Below, piece by piece: positions 45,182-55,905 of a stretch of DNA of 64,000 nt. The notes beneath the pieces were generated by a model. It searched no databases, had not been told where the DNA came from, and saw only the letters and a list, made by a program, of their open reading frames with translations. A program made the translations under genes and the position numbers. Source of the DNA: Chromera velia (taxonomy: Eukaryota > Sar > Chromeraceae). Where the stretch lies: assembly GCA_018398765.1 (NCBI GenBank), contig JAHBMJ010001383.1, positions 29,298 to 93,297 of the forward strand, read 5' to 3'. Numbering within the stretch: position 1 is the stretch's first letter; every line of letters starts with the position of its first letter.

Positions 45182-48100
45182 TCAGTTCCTTTGTCCTTCT
45201 GAAGCTTGAGCTTTGTTTGTTTGTCTGTCTGCACGCATCTTATCGGTTGACACCCAAAAGACTTTTGCATGCAGTGTACGTAGCTCCTGTCTGACATACT
45301 TCAAAAGACCGTCCAGACGAGGTTCTGCCTGAGCATAACCTGTCTCGAGCTGCTCTATGAGCGGACCAAAGTCCGTCACGAACTCAACTGGCACTTTCTT
45401 TCTCCAAAGCCTCTCTGCCAATTTCTTCTACGCAAAGGCTTTCTTCACCACATCTAAAAGAGCACACAATTCAGACGAAGTACTTGAAATCAATCTTTTC
45501 GTCAACTTCTTGCTCTTCCATGCAAAGAGGTTTGACTCTCTCACATCAGGAACCTTTTCTTCTTCATTCACAATGAATGCTTCCATTCTAACCCTTCCTT
45601 CATATTTATGAAGTGTATACGATCCATCATAGAAAATGCATAACTTCGGGTTCTCGTAAGCAGTGAAACGCAAAGGCGCCTCAATGCTTTTCACATGCAT
45701 CAACAAGCGAACTGTTCCCTCCACTTTCTCTGCAGAAAGCTTGAGAGACCAGCGAGACAGTTCGCCGAACAAGAAAGAGATTGACGGAATTGTGCAAGCA
45801 ACCCACCCAACAACCCCCATACATTTCTGCATGAGAGGTACATAGTCTTTTCGAATCTCTTCTTCTTCTGGCGGGTCGATCAGACTTCCGTTTAACCTTC
45901 CTCCTTTCAGCTTACTCTCATCAATATTGATCGTATCAAGATAACCTTTCACATCCTTCCTTTATTCTGCTCAGCGCCATACCAATGTAAGTCATCTTTC
46001 CTCTTTCTTCAAGCAACTCAGGCTCGTCCATTTTCAATCGGGATTGCAGAGGGGAGAAGAGAGACATAGGGTCAGAAGAGAAAATAAGAAGATCATCAAC
46101 ATGCATGATCATCACCCCTTCAATTTCCCCTCCCTTTCCTTCCTTCACAAAAATGCTCTCAATCACTTCCTCCCACCCCTCTTCCTTTGCTATTCGTTTA
46201 AAATGCCTCGTATAGAGGCGAGGGGCATCTGCAAGACCATACATTGCACACGAAAGAGAAAGCACCTCACCTGCCTTAAGGCCATCAGGCGCACCTTCAG
46301 GCATCTCTGCAGGAAGCTGCACAAAAACTTCATCATTCATTTCTGCTGTAAGAAATGCAGTCCTCACATCTGACTTCGTGCGGTTCCATTGATGAGTAGA
46401 AGCAAAAGACAAAATAAGAAGCAAAGACCACCAGTTGGCAGTTCCACTGTATGTATCCAAGTCTTTTCTATCATCTTGGAATCCTTTTGCAACCAACTTA
46501 GCTTTTGCCACCCTCTTTCTTTCCTTTAGCTTCTACGTCAAGACCCATCGTGTCTTGATTGCCTTTTTTTTTCTCGGCATTTGCCTGCCTCTCCTGAACA
46601 CCTGCTCATCAACAAAGCTCTGAAGTTCCTTCAACATGGCGGACGAATGACTGCCTTCTTTCACTTCTTCCTTGCTGGCATCTATATGCCCTTTTCTTGG
46701 ATTCACATGATTCCTTATCCTTTCGATCACCTCTGGATCGACCTCGACAATTCGAGGCAACGGCCATCTCCTTTTCTCCTTTTCTTTAATCAGTTGCTGA
46801 AGTTTGCTCTGAAGCTCAGCAATTCTTTCATTTGTCTTTTCCACCTCATCCTCTCCACCTACCTCCTGTGCTCCCTGCACCCCGTCTACCTCCTGTGCCG
46901 CCTGCACTCTGTCTGCCTCCTGTTCTTCCGAACCAAAATCTCTTCCAATCCAGACCCCATCCTCAGGGACAGGGATCTCTTCCTCCTCTACTTCTGCTGG
47001 CTTACCGGCAGAGACCATCGATTCTCGTGCTTCTTTCTCCTCTCCTTCTCCCCCCCGACGCTGGACTGATAAACCCGGATTGGTGGTCCGAGGCTGCAGA
47101 CCTGTGTCGTTTAAACCGGAGAGAGACGAAGAGAGCCCTGCTGACTGGGCACCACCCCTGCCAACATGCTGTTGCCCAAGCTGCTGAACTGCCGCTCGAG
47201 GGACGTCTGCATAAAAAATCATGGAATCGAAAGAGGAAGAGAAATGTGCGGGCCCATCGCCCACCACTGACCTCTCTCCATCATCCATTGAAAAATCAGA
47301 CCAGGTGTCTGCCCCCTCATTTCCCTCTTCTGCTTCCCACCCCCCAATCTGTGCACTCTAGCAGAAGCCACGCATAGACATAAGAGAGACTTGAGAGGGA
47401 TGCACCCTGAGAGGGCGCCATCCATTTCCTTTCTTCACGACAATACACACAACAGACTCATTCTCCACATGGCATTGCGCAAAGAATCCTTCGACCCCGT
47501 GCACTGGAAGAGAGTCCTCAGCCTTTGGCTGAGCCTTGAATGACACCACCCGATCTCCCACAGAAAGAGGAGAAATCTTCAAGACTTCCTTTCCCCCTGA
47601 CTCGTCTTTCTCTGGAGATCTTCCTGTCTTTGCATGGACACATTCATTTATTAAATTCTAACAAACCCCCCGCCAAAACCACTTACTGCAATACCTGGGG
47701 AGTCCCAACTCTCGCAACAGCTTCCAGATCGCTCGCTTCACCGTTCGGTTCGCTCGCTCTACTGGGCCCTGTATCTGAGGGGTGTAATCTGCCCCCCTCT
47801 GGTGATGCATCCCATTCTGCTCACAAAATTCATAATACTTTTTGCTAAACTCACCTCCATTGTCTGTGTATACTATCTTTGGCCTACCTATTCCTTTCTC
47901 TTCATTCTTTCTGACTACCTGAATCAAATGTCTGACTGCTCTGTCTTTCTTCCCAATCACCAACCCATCCATCTTTCCGTTCGCTGGATCTACAATCAGA
48001 CTTGCAGGGACAACACCAGGAAGAAAAGAAAGGTCGTGAAAGAGACGAGCACCTTCTGTCTTTGCAAACTCTCCTTTCCTTGAACGAGAACGAATTCTTC

Positions 48101-48990
48101 TCATACACCTGTTCACTTCTCGACACACACAACAAAGACCAGCCATCTGTCTGCATGCCTTCCACGTTGTTCGTTTTGCCAGGCCTCTCTCTCTTAAAGT
48201 CAAAAAGAGACGATTTCCTGTCGCATGGGCAAACCTGCAGTGCCACCCATAGAGCTCAGAGAGAGACATCGGTCCAGCGGAATCAGAGGAAGGAACAGAA
48301 AAATTTACTCCCCCCCCATCTTTCTTGCTCTGCCTATCTCCGCCTGACTCTTCCATACCTTTCGGCCTGGCTGATTCTATCTTGCCTTGCGGCCTTTCTT
48401 TTTCGATGTCTTTCTCGCCTTTCGGCCTATCTTCTTTTCCATTCCCTTTCTCACTGTCTGTCTCTACATTCACTTTCACGAATTAAATCATACGCAAAAC
48501 GAACATGAGACCTATTTGTGCACAAAACATCATCATAGAGCACACGCACAACATGCACACCATCCTTTTCATAGAGCTGTGCTTTGATTTTGTTTCCATT
48601 TCTCTGCGGCAATTCAACCCAAAAAGGAGGGGAAACTTTCTGAACTCGCTCACCCTTCAAAGAGACGAGAGTTTGTGGAACCTTTCTGGAGTATGCACCT
48701 TGGAGGTACACAGGAGCCCTCTCCCCATTAACTGTCTCCACATCCACTTCAACCCCCGCTTCTTCTTCTAGCGAAAACTCACTTCCCGCTGCCTGCTCAT
48801 AGTTGAAAACACGCCATCTCTTCCATTTGACATTCTTTTTGACATCACACCCAAGAAGGGTGCGACTACATCCGGTGTCTGCAATCACATCATTCCCCTT
48901 TTCTCCCTCGGACTCATCTTCTTCATCGGGACGTGCAAGGACGGAAAAACGATTTGCCCCCACACGATCCCATCCCTGCTGACGAGATAG
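45182..48990 (-). pseudogene. pol: Copia element 2 pol (protease, integrase, RT, RNase H)
   Basis: Reading leftward, the protease motif IADTGCS (near 48879) comes first, then a +1 frameshift near 48480. The integrase follows with an H/C zinc-binding part (HCRFAHATGNR, CCVC) and core motifs HDLSF, YTDNGGEF and GPVERANR. TAG interrupts the frame at 47658 and 47358. The linker and RT start include KAKLVAKGF after another TAG at 46533. RT motifs are DVRTAFL, YGLADAPR and MHVDDLL (HVDD rather than YVDD). A second +1 frameshift lies near 45950. RNase H follows (FYDGSY, STSSELCALLD, TAG at 45428, then VSTDKMRADRQTNK). The reading frame resumes in the same phase after every TAG, so these look like single-base losses of CAG codons. 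Confidence 0.9.
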
Positions 48991-50324
48991 TCATGCAGTG
49001 CCGCTCCCCTCCTGATTCTCCGAGGAGGAGGCGGCCTTCTCATACTTCTTCCCTCCATTCTTCTCATAGATGGGAGCAGAGGCGAAGTGCCCCTTCTCCC
49101 CACATGCCTTGCACGTGACCTTCTTTCCCCAGCATTCCCCCAGGTGCTTTCGCCCACACGTCTGGCAAACAGTACGGGTGTCAGGGCGCTGATCGCGGGA
49201 CTTCTGCTCTGACTGCTTGTTCCCGCCTTTCTGTCTCTTTCCTTTCTAAAACCCCCTGGCTGCCTTGTCCTTCTTTTCCTCCGCCTTCTTCCCCTTGTAC
49301 TCCGCCTCTTCCAGAGAGGCCAACCAGTCGAAATGAGGCTTCAAATCAGACCAGCTGATGTAGTTGAGATCGAGGGGAATCTTCGTACCGCTGGAGCGGG
49401 CGAGGGAGATGAGTCTCTCCTTCTGTTCTTTGGTCAGAGCATGAAGGATCATGGACATGATGGCACCATCGTCGAGATCTCTGCTGACCGCATGGGCTGC
49501 GTTCTGCAGGTCTGTCAGACGTTTCTTCAGGATGCGGAACCTGAAGACCATCTTTGGCTTGAGGACGTTACCGTCCTTATCCTTCTTCATGATGTCATAG
49601 GGGAACGCACTGATCTTATCATCGATCGTCATCTGCCTGGCAAGGAGGTTGCTCAGGAACTCCTCCTTCAGGGCACGGAAAATCTTTCTGGGAGAGCGGC
49701 GGGCAAGTGCGTGTCTTGAAAAAAAGTTCGGACGGCCTGCTTGAATGCCTTGGATGTTCCTGCTGCCTTCAGAAGGGTGAGACGATACCTGCGGGCCCAC
49801 TGCTCCCTGGAGGGGAAGCGGGCAGGGTTTAACTCCTCCTCAGCAAAATCAGTCCACTCAGCCTCAAACACTTCATACCCGTCTTCCTCAGAAAACAAGA
49901 GGCAGAGGGAAATGTCCACCTTCACCTTCTTGTACGTGTTGCTCGAACACGCCTCCGTCTCCTCATCTTCATCATCACTACTCTCTCCCTTCTCTCCATC
50001 TCCGTTCTCTATATCGGAATCGCCACCGGCAAGGTAGCCGTACGCAGTACTAGCCTCAGACTCGGAATCGGACGACCCTTCTCCTTCTGTATCTTGGAAC
50101 TGATCTTCAGCACGGGGAGAAGCTTTGTCTTCTACTGCTGCTGCTGCTGCTGTAGGAGTCTAGGTTTCTTCCTTTTTCTTCTTTCCCGACTTCTTCAGAA
50201 AACCTTCTAACGCAAACTCTGCGGCTTTTTCACTGGCCTTCGCAATCAGAACTTTCAAATCATCTTCAGTTACGAGAAGCTTCTTTCCTTTTCCTCCACT
50301 TCTTGTCTTCACACCAGACGACAT
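48991..50324 (-). pseudogene. gag: Copia element 2 gag
   Basis: Starts at ATG 50324 with a basic N-terminus. TAG at 50160 is followed in frame by an acidic Ser/Glu/Asp-rich stretch. A -1 shift at a run of seven T (about 49710-49720) joins it to a helical capsid-like part. TAG at 49246 precedes the zinc-knuckle region: one CxxC-H-C-like unit (CQTCGRKHLGEC) and a second, CKACGEKGHF, whose last Cys is missing. The frame ends at TGA 48991, which could be the natural gag end. Protease continues in the same frame right after it. Confidence 0.8.
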
Positions 50325-50378
50325 CTTTTTCTCTTTTTGTTTCCTTTTAGGCTGTCGCACCAGTTTGACGCACTGATT

Positions 50379-50648
50379 TGTTAGGTGCCTAGACGCCCTT
50401 CTGGCTCATCTATGCTTATGATCACAGCATAAAGGAGCCAAGCGCTCCAGTCGAGTCTCTTGCCTATTAGATTTGTCTGGATCGATCAGTTTCTCTATAC
50501 ATGATTTTGAATGCTCTCAATTACTCGATTAATTACGAAACATGCAAGCAACACTTTGCAATACTGAACTGATCATGCGATGCGCCCCGCGGCGCGCCAC
50601 TCACTTATATCATGACATGCCCGGGCCGGTGCGACGCGGCCTCCAACA
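50379..50648 (-). repeat. 5' LTR of copia element 2
   Basis: 270 bp, seven differences from its partner. Being a minus-strand element, transcription starts here and proceeds toward lower coordinates. Confidence 0.95.
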
Positions 50649-51146
50649 TGATGGAGACGGCTGAAGAGACGGATAAAAACGGTAGCCTGGCTTGGCTTTG
50701 TCCCCATTCCGCGAACCACTTCCTAAAAAGGGAAAAAACCTCATCCGTCTGACCCCGTTGCCAGTGTTTCGTACTCAGTATGCGTGCGCGCCAACTGCTT
50801 GTACTGTCTAACTGCAGGTCGGTGAGGAACCCTTAAGAACTGGTGTCTGTTCCCTGGGTAGGTTTGCGGAACTGCCAAAAACTGCTTCCTTTCTCCTTCT
50901 CCATCTTTCTCCATCTTCCTCCTCAAATGCAAGCGCTCTCTTCCTTCTGGCTAAAAGGTTTTAGAACGGCATCATGTAGAAGTGAGACTTGCTTCCCCAT
51001 CGAACGATAGATACCAATTGTCGAGCTAAACTGGTTGTTCCACGAGCAAGGAGGCAAACTGTCTCTCGTAGTTGCTCTCAGGCCGTCTCCTCAGGGATCA
51101 ACGGGAGTCAATACAAAGCTAGCAATGACATGGGATGATGTATATA
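50649..51146. other. Spacer between transposable elements
   Basis: Contains the right TGATG target duplication of copia element 2. Short ORFs only, none supported. Confidence 0.5.
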
Positions 51147-51562
51147 TACCAAGACCAACTCAATTTGGCAAACCCATACAGCCAATTACGATTGTGATTG
51201 CAAGTATAAAAAATATTTTTATTGTGCAAACAGTTTTTTGAGACTTATAACATGTTTTTGATAATATTCGTGAAGTCTGTGCAAATTTTCAAGTTTATAC
51301 GTGCGACCAATTATGTTTGCAAAAAATATGAAAATTCAAAGTCGGGACTCAATTTTTTTGGTTTCCGGGGCCGCCCGACTTTAAATTTTTATATTTTTGG
51401 CAAACATAATCGGTCGTGCGTACAAACTTGAAAATTTGCACACACTTCACAAATATTATCAAAAACATGTTGCAAGTCTCAAAAGACTGTTTGCGCGATA
51501 AATTTTTTTTTCACATTTTGCAATCGCAATCGTAATCGTGCCAAATTGAGTTGGTCTTGGTA
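51147..51562. mobile_element. Foldback (hairpin) element with TA target site
   Basis: Two arms of about 200 bp are inverted copies of each other. The left arm starts TACCAAGACCAACTCAATTT, and the reverse complement of the right end is the same. The arms share TTTGAGACTT, AACATGTTTTTGATAATATT, GTGCAAATTTTCAAGTTT and TATGTTTGC, and meet around a GC-rich turn near 51355-51368. A TA dinucleotide flanks both ends, suggesting a Tc1/mariner-type TA insertion. There is no ORF. The RNA would fold into a long imperfect hairpin. Confidence 0.85.
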
Positions 51563-51633
51563 TAGATATAAATCTAGGTTTAAATCGTTATTAAAAGACC
51601 CTATCAAGTGATTTGAGTGACCACTGTTATAAG

Positions 51634-51860
51634 CGTTACATTGTGAGGTTGTAGGCATTGTCAGAGCTGTACGTAGTGCGCGCATGTCAAGCGTATGGCG
51701 CATATGTATATGTATGCATGCATTGTATTAATTGGTTCGCATGCAAGTCAATTCAGAAGTACAGTCTTGCCTGTGTGTAAGACTAAAGAGAAGTACGAAC
51801 AATGCATGTCCGACTCTCAGATCTTATAGCTTCGTACGTTAGCAGTGCCATAACTTTACG
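51634..51860 (+). repeat. 5' LTR of the non-autonomous element
   Basis: 227 bp, starting CGTTACATTGTGAGG and ending ACTTTACG. Contains ATGTATATGTATGCATGCAT. Confidence 0.9.
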
Positions 51861-51879
51861 TGGCAGCAGAGTAGGTCGG
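51861..51879 (+). promoter_or_regulatory. Primer-binding site (initiator Met tRNA-like)
   Basis: TGGCAGCAGAGTAGGTCGG begins immediately after the LTR. TGG pairs with the tRNA 3' CCA, and the following bases resemble the initiator methionine tRNA site used by many LTR elements. Confidence 0.65.
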
Positions 51880-52037
51880 TCAGGGACCAATCTGTTCTGT
51901 TTATGATCAGAAACGAATCTCTGTATCGTTGAACGGCAGACGGCAGGCATTCTTTCGCACCAGACGACGATCTTCTCTGGGTGTATTGAGTCTGTTCGCT
52001 TTTTAGAGTTCTTGTAGGTCTTTCTCTTATTATTGCG

Positions 52038-52961
52038 ATGACGTTGAGGCCATATAGAGAAGTGGGCCCGATTTTCTGTGCAATTGCATTCCTTGTGAAG
52101 AGTGTAGAAGAACTGAGGGATGTCTCCGTTGCGACCCTGGATGACCAATACGAGTCTGTTTATCTTCTTCTGTCCAGAGTCGCTGAAGAAATGCAGCGAT
52201 GGTTGCCCTCGGGGTCTATGGGTAAGAAGAAATGCAGAGCGAGGAAGGGTCACAAACAATTGAAGGACATCATTCAGGAGGGTCGAGACGAAGAGCTGGA
52301 AAAGAAGAAGAAGAAGACGCGTCGTGGTTTGCGTTTTTCGAAGACCCAATGGAATGAGAAGGCCCTTGGACAGACACATAGCAAAAGAGATGGGAGGAAA
52401 TCGGATGACGACCAGACTGCCTCCTCAGTGAAACGGAAGGAAGCAGATGGGTTCAAGGCGCACAGACCTTTACACACTCCGCATACGCCCACAGACGACT
52501 GGGGACCCCAACGCCCTCAGAGTGATGTTATGGTGAGTGAACCCCAAACAGCAGCAAAGAGCTTCACAGCGACACCGGGTTTCCAGGGAAGTGACCAAGG
52601 AGGAGAGACCCCATTCGTTCAAACTGCAGGGACGACGTTTGATTTTCAAGGGTACAGCAATGCAGGAGAGTCTGAATTCGAAGCAGTATTGCCGGTAGGT
52701 CTTTTCGGACACAAGGATGCAGATATGGGAATCGGAGACAGTCAGTGGGAGATCAGTCAGAAAGCAGCACCCCTTTTCCCAGAGTCAGCGCCGTTCATTG
52801 CCGGAGAAACTGAAGTTGCCCCCATGAGGATTGGGAGAATAGAACTGACCCGAAACGCAGGAAATGCAGAGAGAAAGAGAGAGAAGCAGAGAGCAAAGAG
52901 AGCGGCAAAACAAACGGAAAGACATGAACACGATCCGCTCAGCTCGTGCTTAAGATCATGA
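52038..52961 (+). CDS. ORF of the non-autonomous LTR element, gag-like, 307 aa
   Basis: An uninterrupted frame inside an element whose LTRs have diverged by 6.6%. The first 60 residues are predicted helical and hydrophobic (YREVGPIFCAIAFLVKSVEEL). A lysine-rich stretch follows (EKKKKKTRRGL), then a polar, disordered centre. The C-terminus is Arg/Lys-rich (ERKREKQRAKRAAK). There is no zinc knuckle and no protease or RT motif. A basic nucleic-acid-binding capsid-like role is the natural guess from context but is not shown by sequence. It ends TGAG, and a second ATG lies 2 bp beyond. Confidence 0.55.
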   Translation: MTLRPYREVGPIFCAIAFLVKSVEELRDVSVATLDDQYESVYLLLSRVAEEMQRWLPSGSMGKKKCRARKGHKQLKDIIQEGRDEELEKKKKKTRRGLRFSKTQWNEKALGQTHSKRDGRKSDDDQTASSVKRKEADGFKAHRPLHTPHTPTDDWGPQRPQSDVMVSEPQTAAKSFTATPGFQGSDQGGETPFVQTAGTTFDFQGYSNAGESEFEAVLPVGLFGHKDADMGIGDSQWEISQKAAPLFPESAPFIAGETEVAPMRIGRIELTRNAGNAERKREKQRAKRAAKQTERHEHDPLSSCLRS

Positions 52962-52962
52962 G

Positions 52963-53142
52963 ATGCCTCCCGGTGGAGTTCCGTATAGAGAGGGATTCAG
53001 TGCACAGACACCAGAAGTGGGGAGACGAGTTAGGCCTGTCTGCACTGGAATTCGATCAGGCCTGACGGAAAGAGAAAGAGTGCAACTGGTATTCGAACGC
53101 CAAGAGCGAGAACGTACTGCTGCCTTAAACATAATAAAGTAG
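52963..53142 (+). CDS. Second small ORF of the non-autonomous LTR element, 59 aa
   Basis: ATG lies immediately after the stop of the 307-residue ORF (TGAGATG), in another frame. It encodes a basic peptide beginning MPPGGVPYREGF and ending in an Arg/Glu-rich helix (LVFERQERERTAA). It could be a frameshifted C-terminus of the upstream ORF or a separate small protein. Confidence 0.35.
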   Translation: MPPGGVPYREGFSAQTPEVGRRVRPVCTGIRSGLTERERVQLVFERQERERTAALNIIK

Positions 53143-53705
53143 AACATGATGAGATAACAGCGTTCAGGTGTGACCGAATGGAAGGGGTACAGCCGACAGT
53201 GACTGTCTTGAGATCGGATTGAGGAGACAGTATTCACCCCACTGTAACAGTCCCATTTGCGTGTTCGATCATCTGTTCCATGCATGGAGCCCATTTGTTT
53301 TTTCGTTCAGCTGCGTCTGCCTTTGACTTCATCTGCATGGCTGTGTGGACACGGCCTGGAGGAGAGGGGGCATGTGTGTAGGTAGAAAAGAGGCAGTGCA
53401 TCTTTGCCCCTCCACCTGAGCAGAAGTGAAATGCAGGATGGACAAGAAAAAGAGATATGAGAGCATATGAGAGCGGAGTTGAGAGACACAAGAAGAAGAG
53501 AAGACAGAATGTTCCAAATCGCTGGGCAAAAGCTTCAAACATCATCAAACGTCCCGAACCCGGTTCTGACAATGCTCTGTAGAGACATGCACGTCAAGCC
53601 TGATCGCTCTCGTCTTGTGAAATAAACCTCGCAACCCCTGTCTGAGTTCAACAGCTGAGTACATCTATATGAAAGTGTCAGGACGATACTTTGGGGGTGG
53701 TGGCA

Positions 53706-53932
53706 CGTTACATTGTGAGGTTGTAGGCATTGTCAGAGCTGCACGTAGTGCGCGCATGTCGAGCGTATAGCGCATATGTATGTGCATGCATACATTGTAT
53801 TAATTGGTTCGCATGCAAGTCAATTCAGAAGTACAGTCTTGCCTGTGTATAAAACTACAGAGAAGTACGAACAATGCATGTCCGACTCTGAGATCTTATA
53901 GCCCCGTATGTTAGCAGCGCCATAACTCTACG
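53706..53932 (+). repeat. 3' LTR of the non-autonomous element
   Basis: 227 bp, preceded by the polypurine-like TTTGGGGGTGGTGGCA and followed by ATAAG. Confidence 0.9.
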
Positions 53933-54064
53933 ATAAGAGCGTTGAAAACAAATTTTAAGTAATTTCAAGTTATAAAAGTAAATAAAAATTTGGGTTAAAA
54001 GCTGATTTTAGATGATTTTATATTTTTTTTTTCATCTATTTTCCGTCATCCTAGGTTACATTAG

Positions 54065-55105
54065 GTGACATCTACCCTCGAGGCGATCACGAGGAAGGTG
54101 TTTTCTAGATCGACAGATCCATGCACCTGCATTTATTTTGGCCTTCATTCAATGCATGAGCGGACCCTTTGTCTCCGCGCCGCCGCAGCATGCATGCATG
54201 TAGTGTCGCGCGCGCCGCCGAGCCATACTTCATGCATATGCGCAATATATATGCGCATGAATCTTTCTGTTAATTGCATGCAACAGTTTGTCTGCATGCA
54301 CGATCAGTCAATTGAAAGAACAGATCGATGGACACAAATCATTGATCAGAGAATCGATCAGTCGGCTGTCAGCTTAAATATTCGGCTTCTTTCAGCATTC
54401 AAGTATTCGGTTCCGTATGCATATACATCCGAATTCGATCGAACGGTTGAGAAGTACGCACGCGCAACATCTTCAAATCGACACATCTATCACAGCGTAT
54501 TTGTTGCGCAACAAGATCAAAAGGTAGCAGAAGAACGCCGCAACAAGGTATGCAGGAGAAGCCTTCAAGTGGTCTGCGTAGGTCTGCGTATGGATCCTTG
54601 AAGTGTAAGACCAACTCTGCGCCTCTTGATGTTTTCTGTCGCTTCGTTTCCATGCAAGCTGAATGAGCCCTTGGCGTTACGACACGCCCGAAGGCTTTGC
54701 CCTGAGCTCTTTCCCCCCTTCACAACTGCATGCTAATGCAGGCCCTTTTCTCCTAGCTGCCTCGTCGCCCTTCGGCTTTCGCGACTGTGTGGCCTGCCAA
54801 TCCAAATCATGGCGCGTACACTGTTTTTTCCTCACACAGACAATCACGTACACATATATACATACACTCATCGTTTCTCCGTATGTGTTCAAACTAGTGC
54901 AACCTGTGGGTGGGATTGTGTGCAGGTCACGGGGCTGATCTACAAGGACCTCATGAACGGGGCAAATGATGAGACCCGGCAAAAGATCCCTCCTGATTCG
55001 CCGATCCCGGGTGGGGATTTCCTCTCCCTCTCTCCCTGTCCCTCTCTCTTTGTGTGCGTGCGTGTGTGTATATTATGTATGTATCTGTCTCTCTGGTATC
55101 CTCTG

Positions 55106-55145
<40 letters not shown>

Positions 55146-55181
55146 TTTTTCTTTCTTTTTTTCTTTCTTTCTTTCTTTCTT

Positions 55182-55231
<50 letters not shown>

Positions 55232-55905
55232 GCATTTTCTGTCGTTCTTTCTTTCTCTCTCTCTTTCTTTCTCTCGCCCGCACACATACATACATGCATA
55301 CATACATACATATACCAGCAGACACACATACATACTTTTTGGTTTGTTCCAACCCATCGGAGTCTGCCCCCTTTTCTGTCTCCATGTTTGCGTTTATGAG
55401 GAAGAAGAGGAAGAAAGCAATTAAAGAGTCACATAGTCCATTTGCCTAGCCGTCTGAAATTGCTTTAGAATAAGGCATTTTGGATGTGAAATACCTGTGT
55501 GTATGTGATCTCCCTGACGATGCAGTGCATCTTTCTTGTCTCTCTGCCTGTCCAGAAGTCGGTGTTTTTTGCATGGTTATCGGGGGCAAAGACATCCGCA
55601 GATTTGCCTGATTCCCCCCCCCCCCTGTGTGTGTGTGTGTGTATGTGTATGTGTGTGTGGATGCAGGAGAGATCGAGGAGACGCTTGAGAATCAGTACCA
55701 CAAGAATGACAGAAGCCAATACAAGCACCTGTACCACGCACAACTACGCGCAATTTGTATCATTCTGGCCGACCGCAAGAATCCTGAGTTGAATGAGAGG
55801 ATCGCATCCTCACAGATCCGACCTGAAGCTTTGGCAATTTTGGATTGAATTTCCACAGAGATGGCTTCAGACGAACAAAAACCCGCGAGAGAGGACAGAC
55901 TGAAG
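54065..55905 (+). pseudogene. TFIIS-like transcription elongation factor, broken
   Basis: Three exon segments join in phase: up to 54547, 54926-55010, and 55667 onward. They resemble the central domain of TFIIS, which binds RNA polymerase II and helps rescue arrested complexes. ERRNK joins VTGLIYKDL, then a conserved IEETLENQY helix, then ADRKNPELNERI. TGA at 55846 stops the frame, but the same frame continues with STEMASDEQK, the hallmark TFIIS segment, to a GTCGGA donor at 55905. No zinc-ribbon exon was found downstream. The N-terminal domain is not recognisable either: the upstream part of the first segment is Cys/His-rich junk reading. A nonsense-mutated, truncated gene is likely; a sequencing error at the TGA is the alternative. 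Confidence 0.65.
55106..55275. repeat. (CTTT)n / (CT)n pyrimidine tract, intronic
   Basis: Long CTTT array grading into CT, inside the second intron of the TFIIS-like gene. Long low-complexity Phe/Leu/Ser or Lys/Glu ORFs here are artefacts. Confidence 0.95.

Larger units (their letters stand above)
44773..50648 (-). mobile_element. Ty1/copia retrotransposon 2 (young, minus strand)
   Basis: 5876 bp flanked by a perfect 5-bp target duplication TGATG (44768-44772 and 50649-50653). The 270-bp LTRs begin TGTT and end AACA, and differ at seven sites (2.6%). Domain order on the minus strand is gag with zinc knuckle, aspartic protease, integrase, reverse transcriptase, RNase H, as in Ty1/copia. Despite the low LTR divergence the coding region has six in-frame TAG, one TGA and three frameshifts. 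Confidence 0.97.
51634..53932 (+). mobile_element. Non-autonomous LTR retrotransposon (TRIM/LARD-like)
   Basis: Two 227-bp direct repeats (51634-51860, 53706-53932) enclose 1845 bp and are flanked by a perfect 5-bp duplication ATAAG (51629-51633, 53933-53937). A primer-binding site directly follows the left LTR and a G-rich tract precedes the right one. The LTR ends are CGTTAC...TACG, not TG...CA. The LTRs differ at 15 positions, 13 of them transitions (about 6.6%). No protease, integrase or RT is present, so it must borrow these from another element. Confidence 0.9.

Noticed and set aside
54951-55400. Lys/Glu-rich minus-strand ORFs
   Set aside because: Translations of the (CTTT)n tract in an intron of the TFIIS-like gene.
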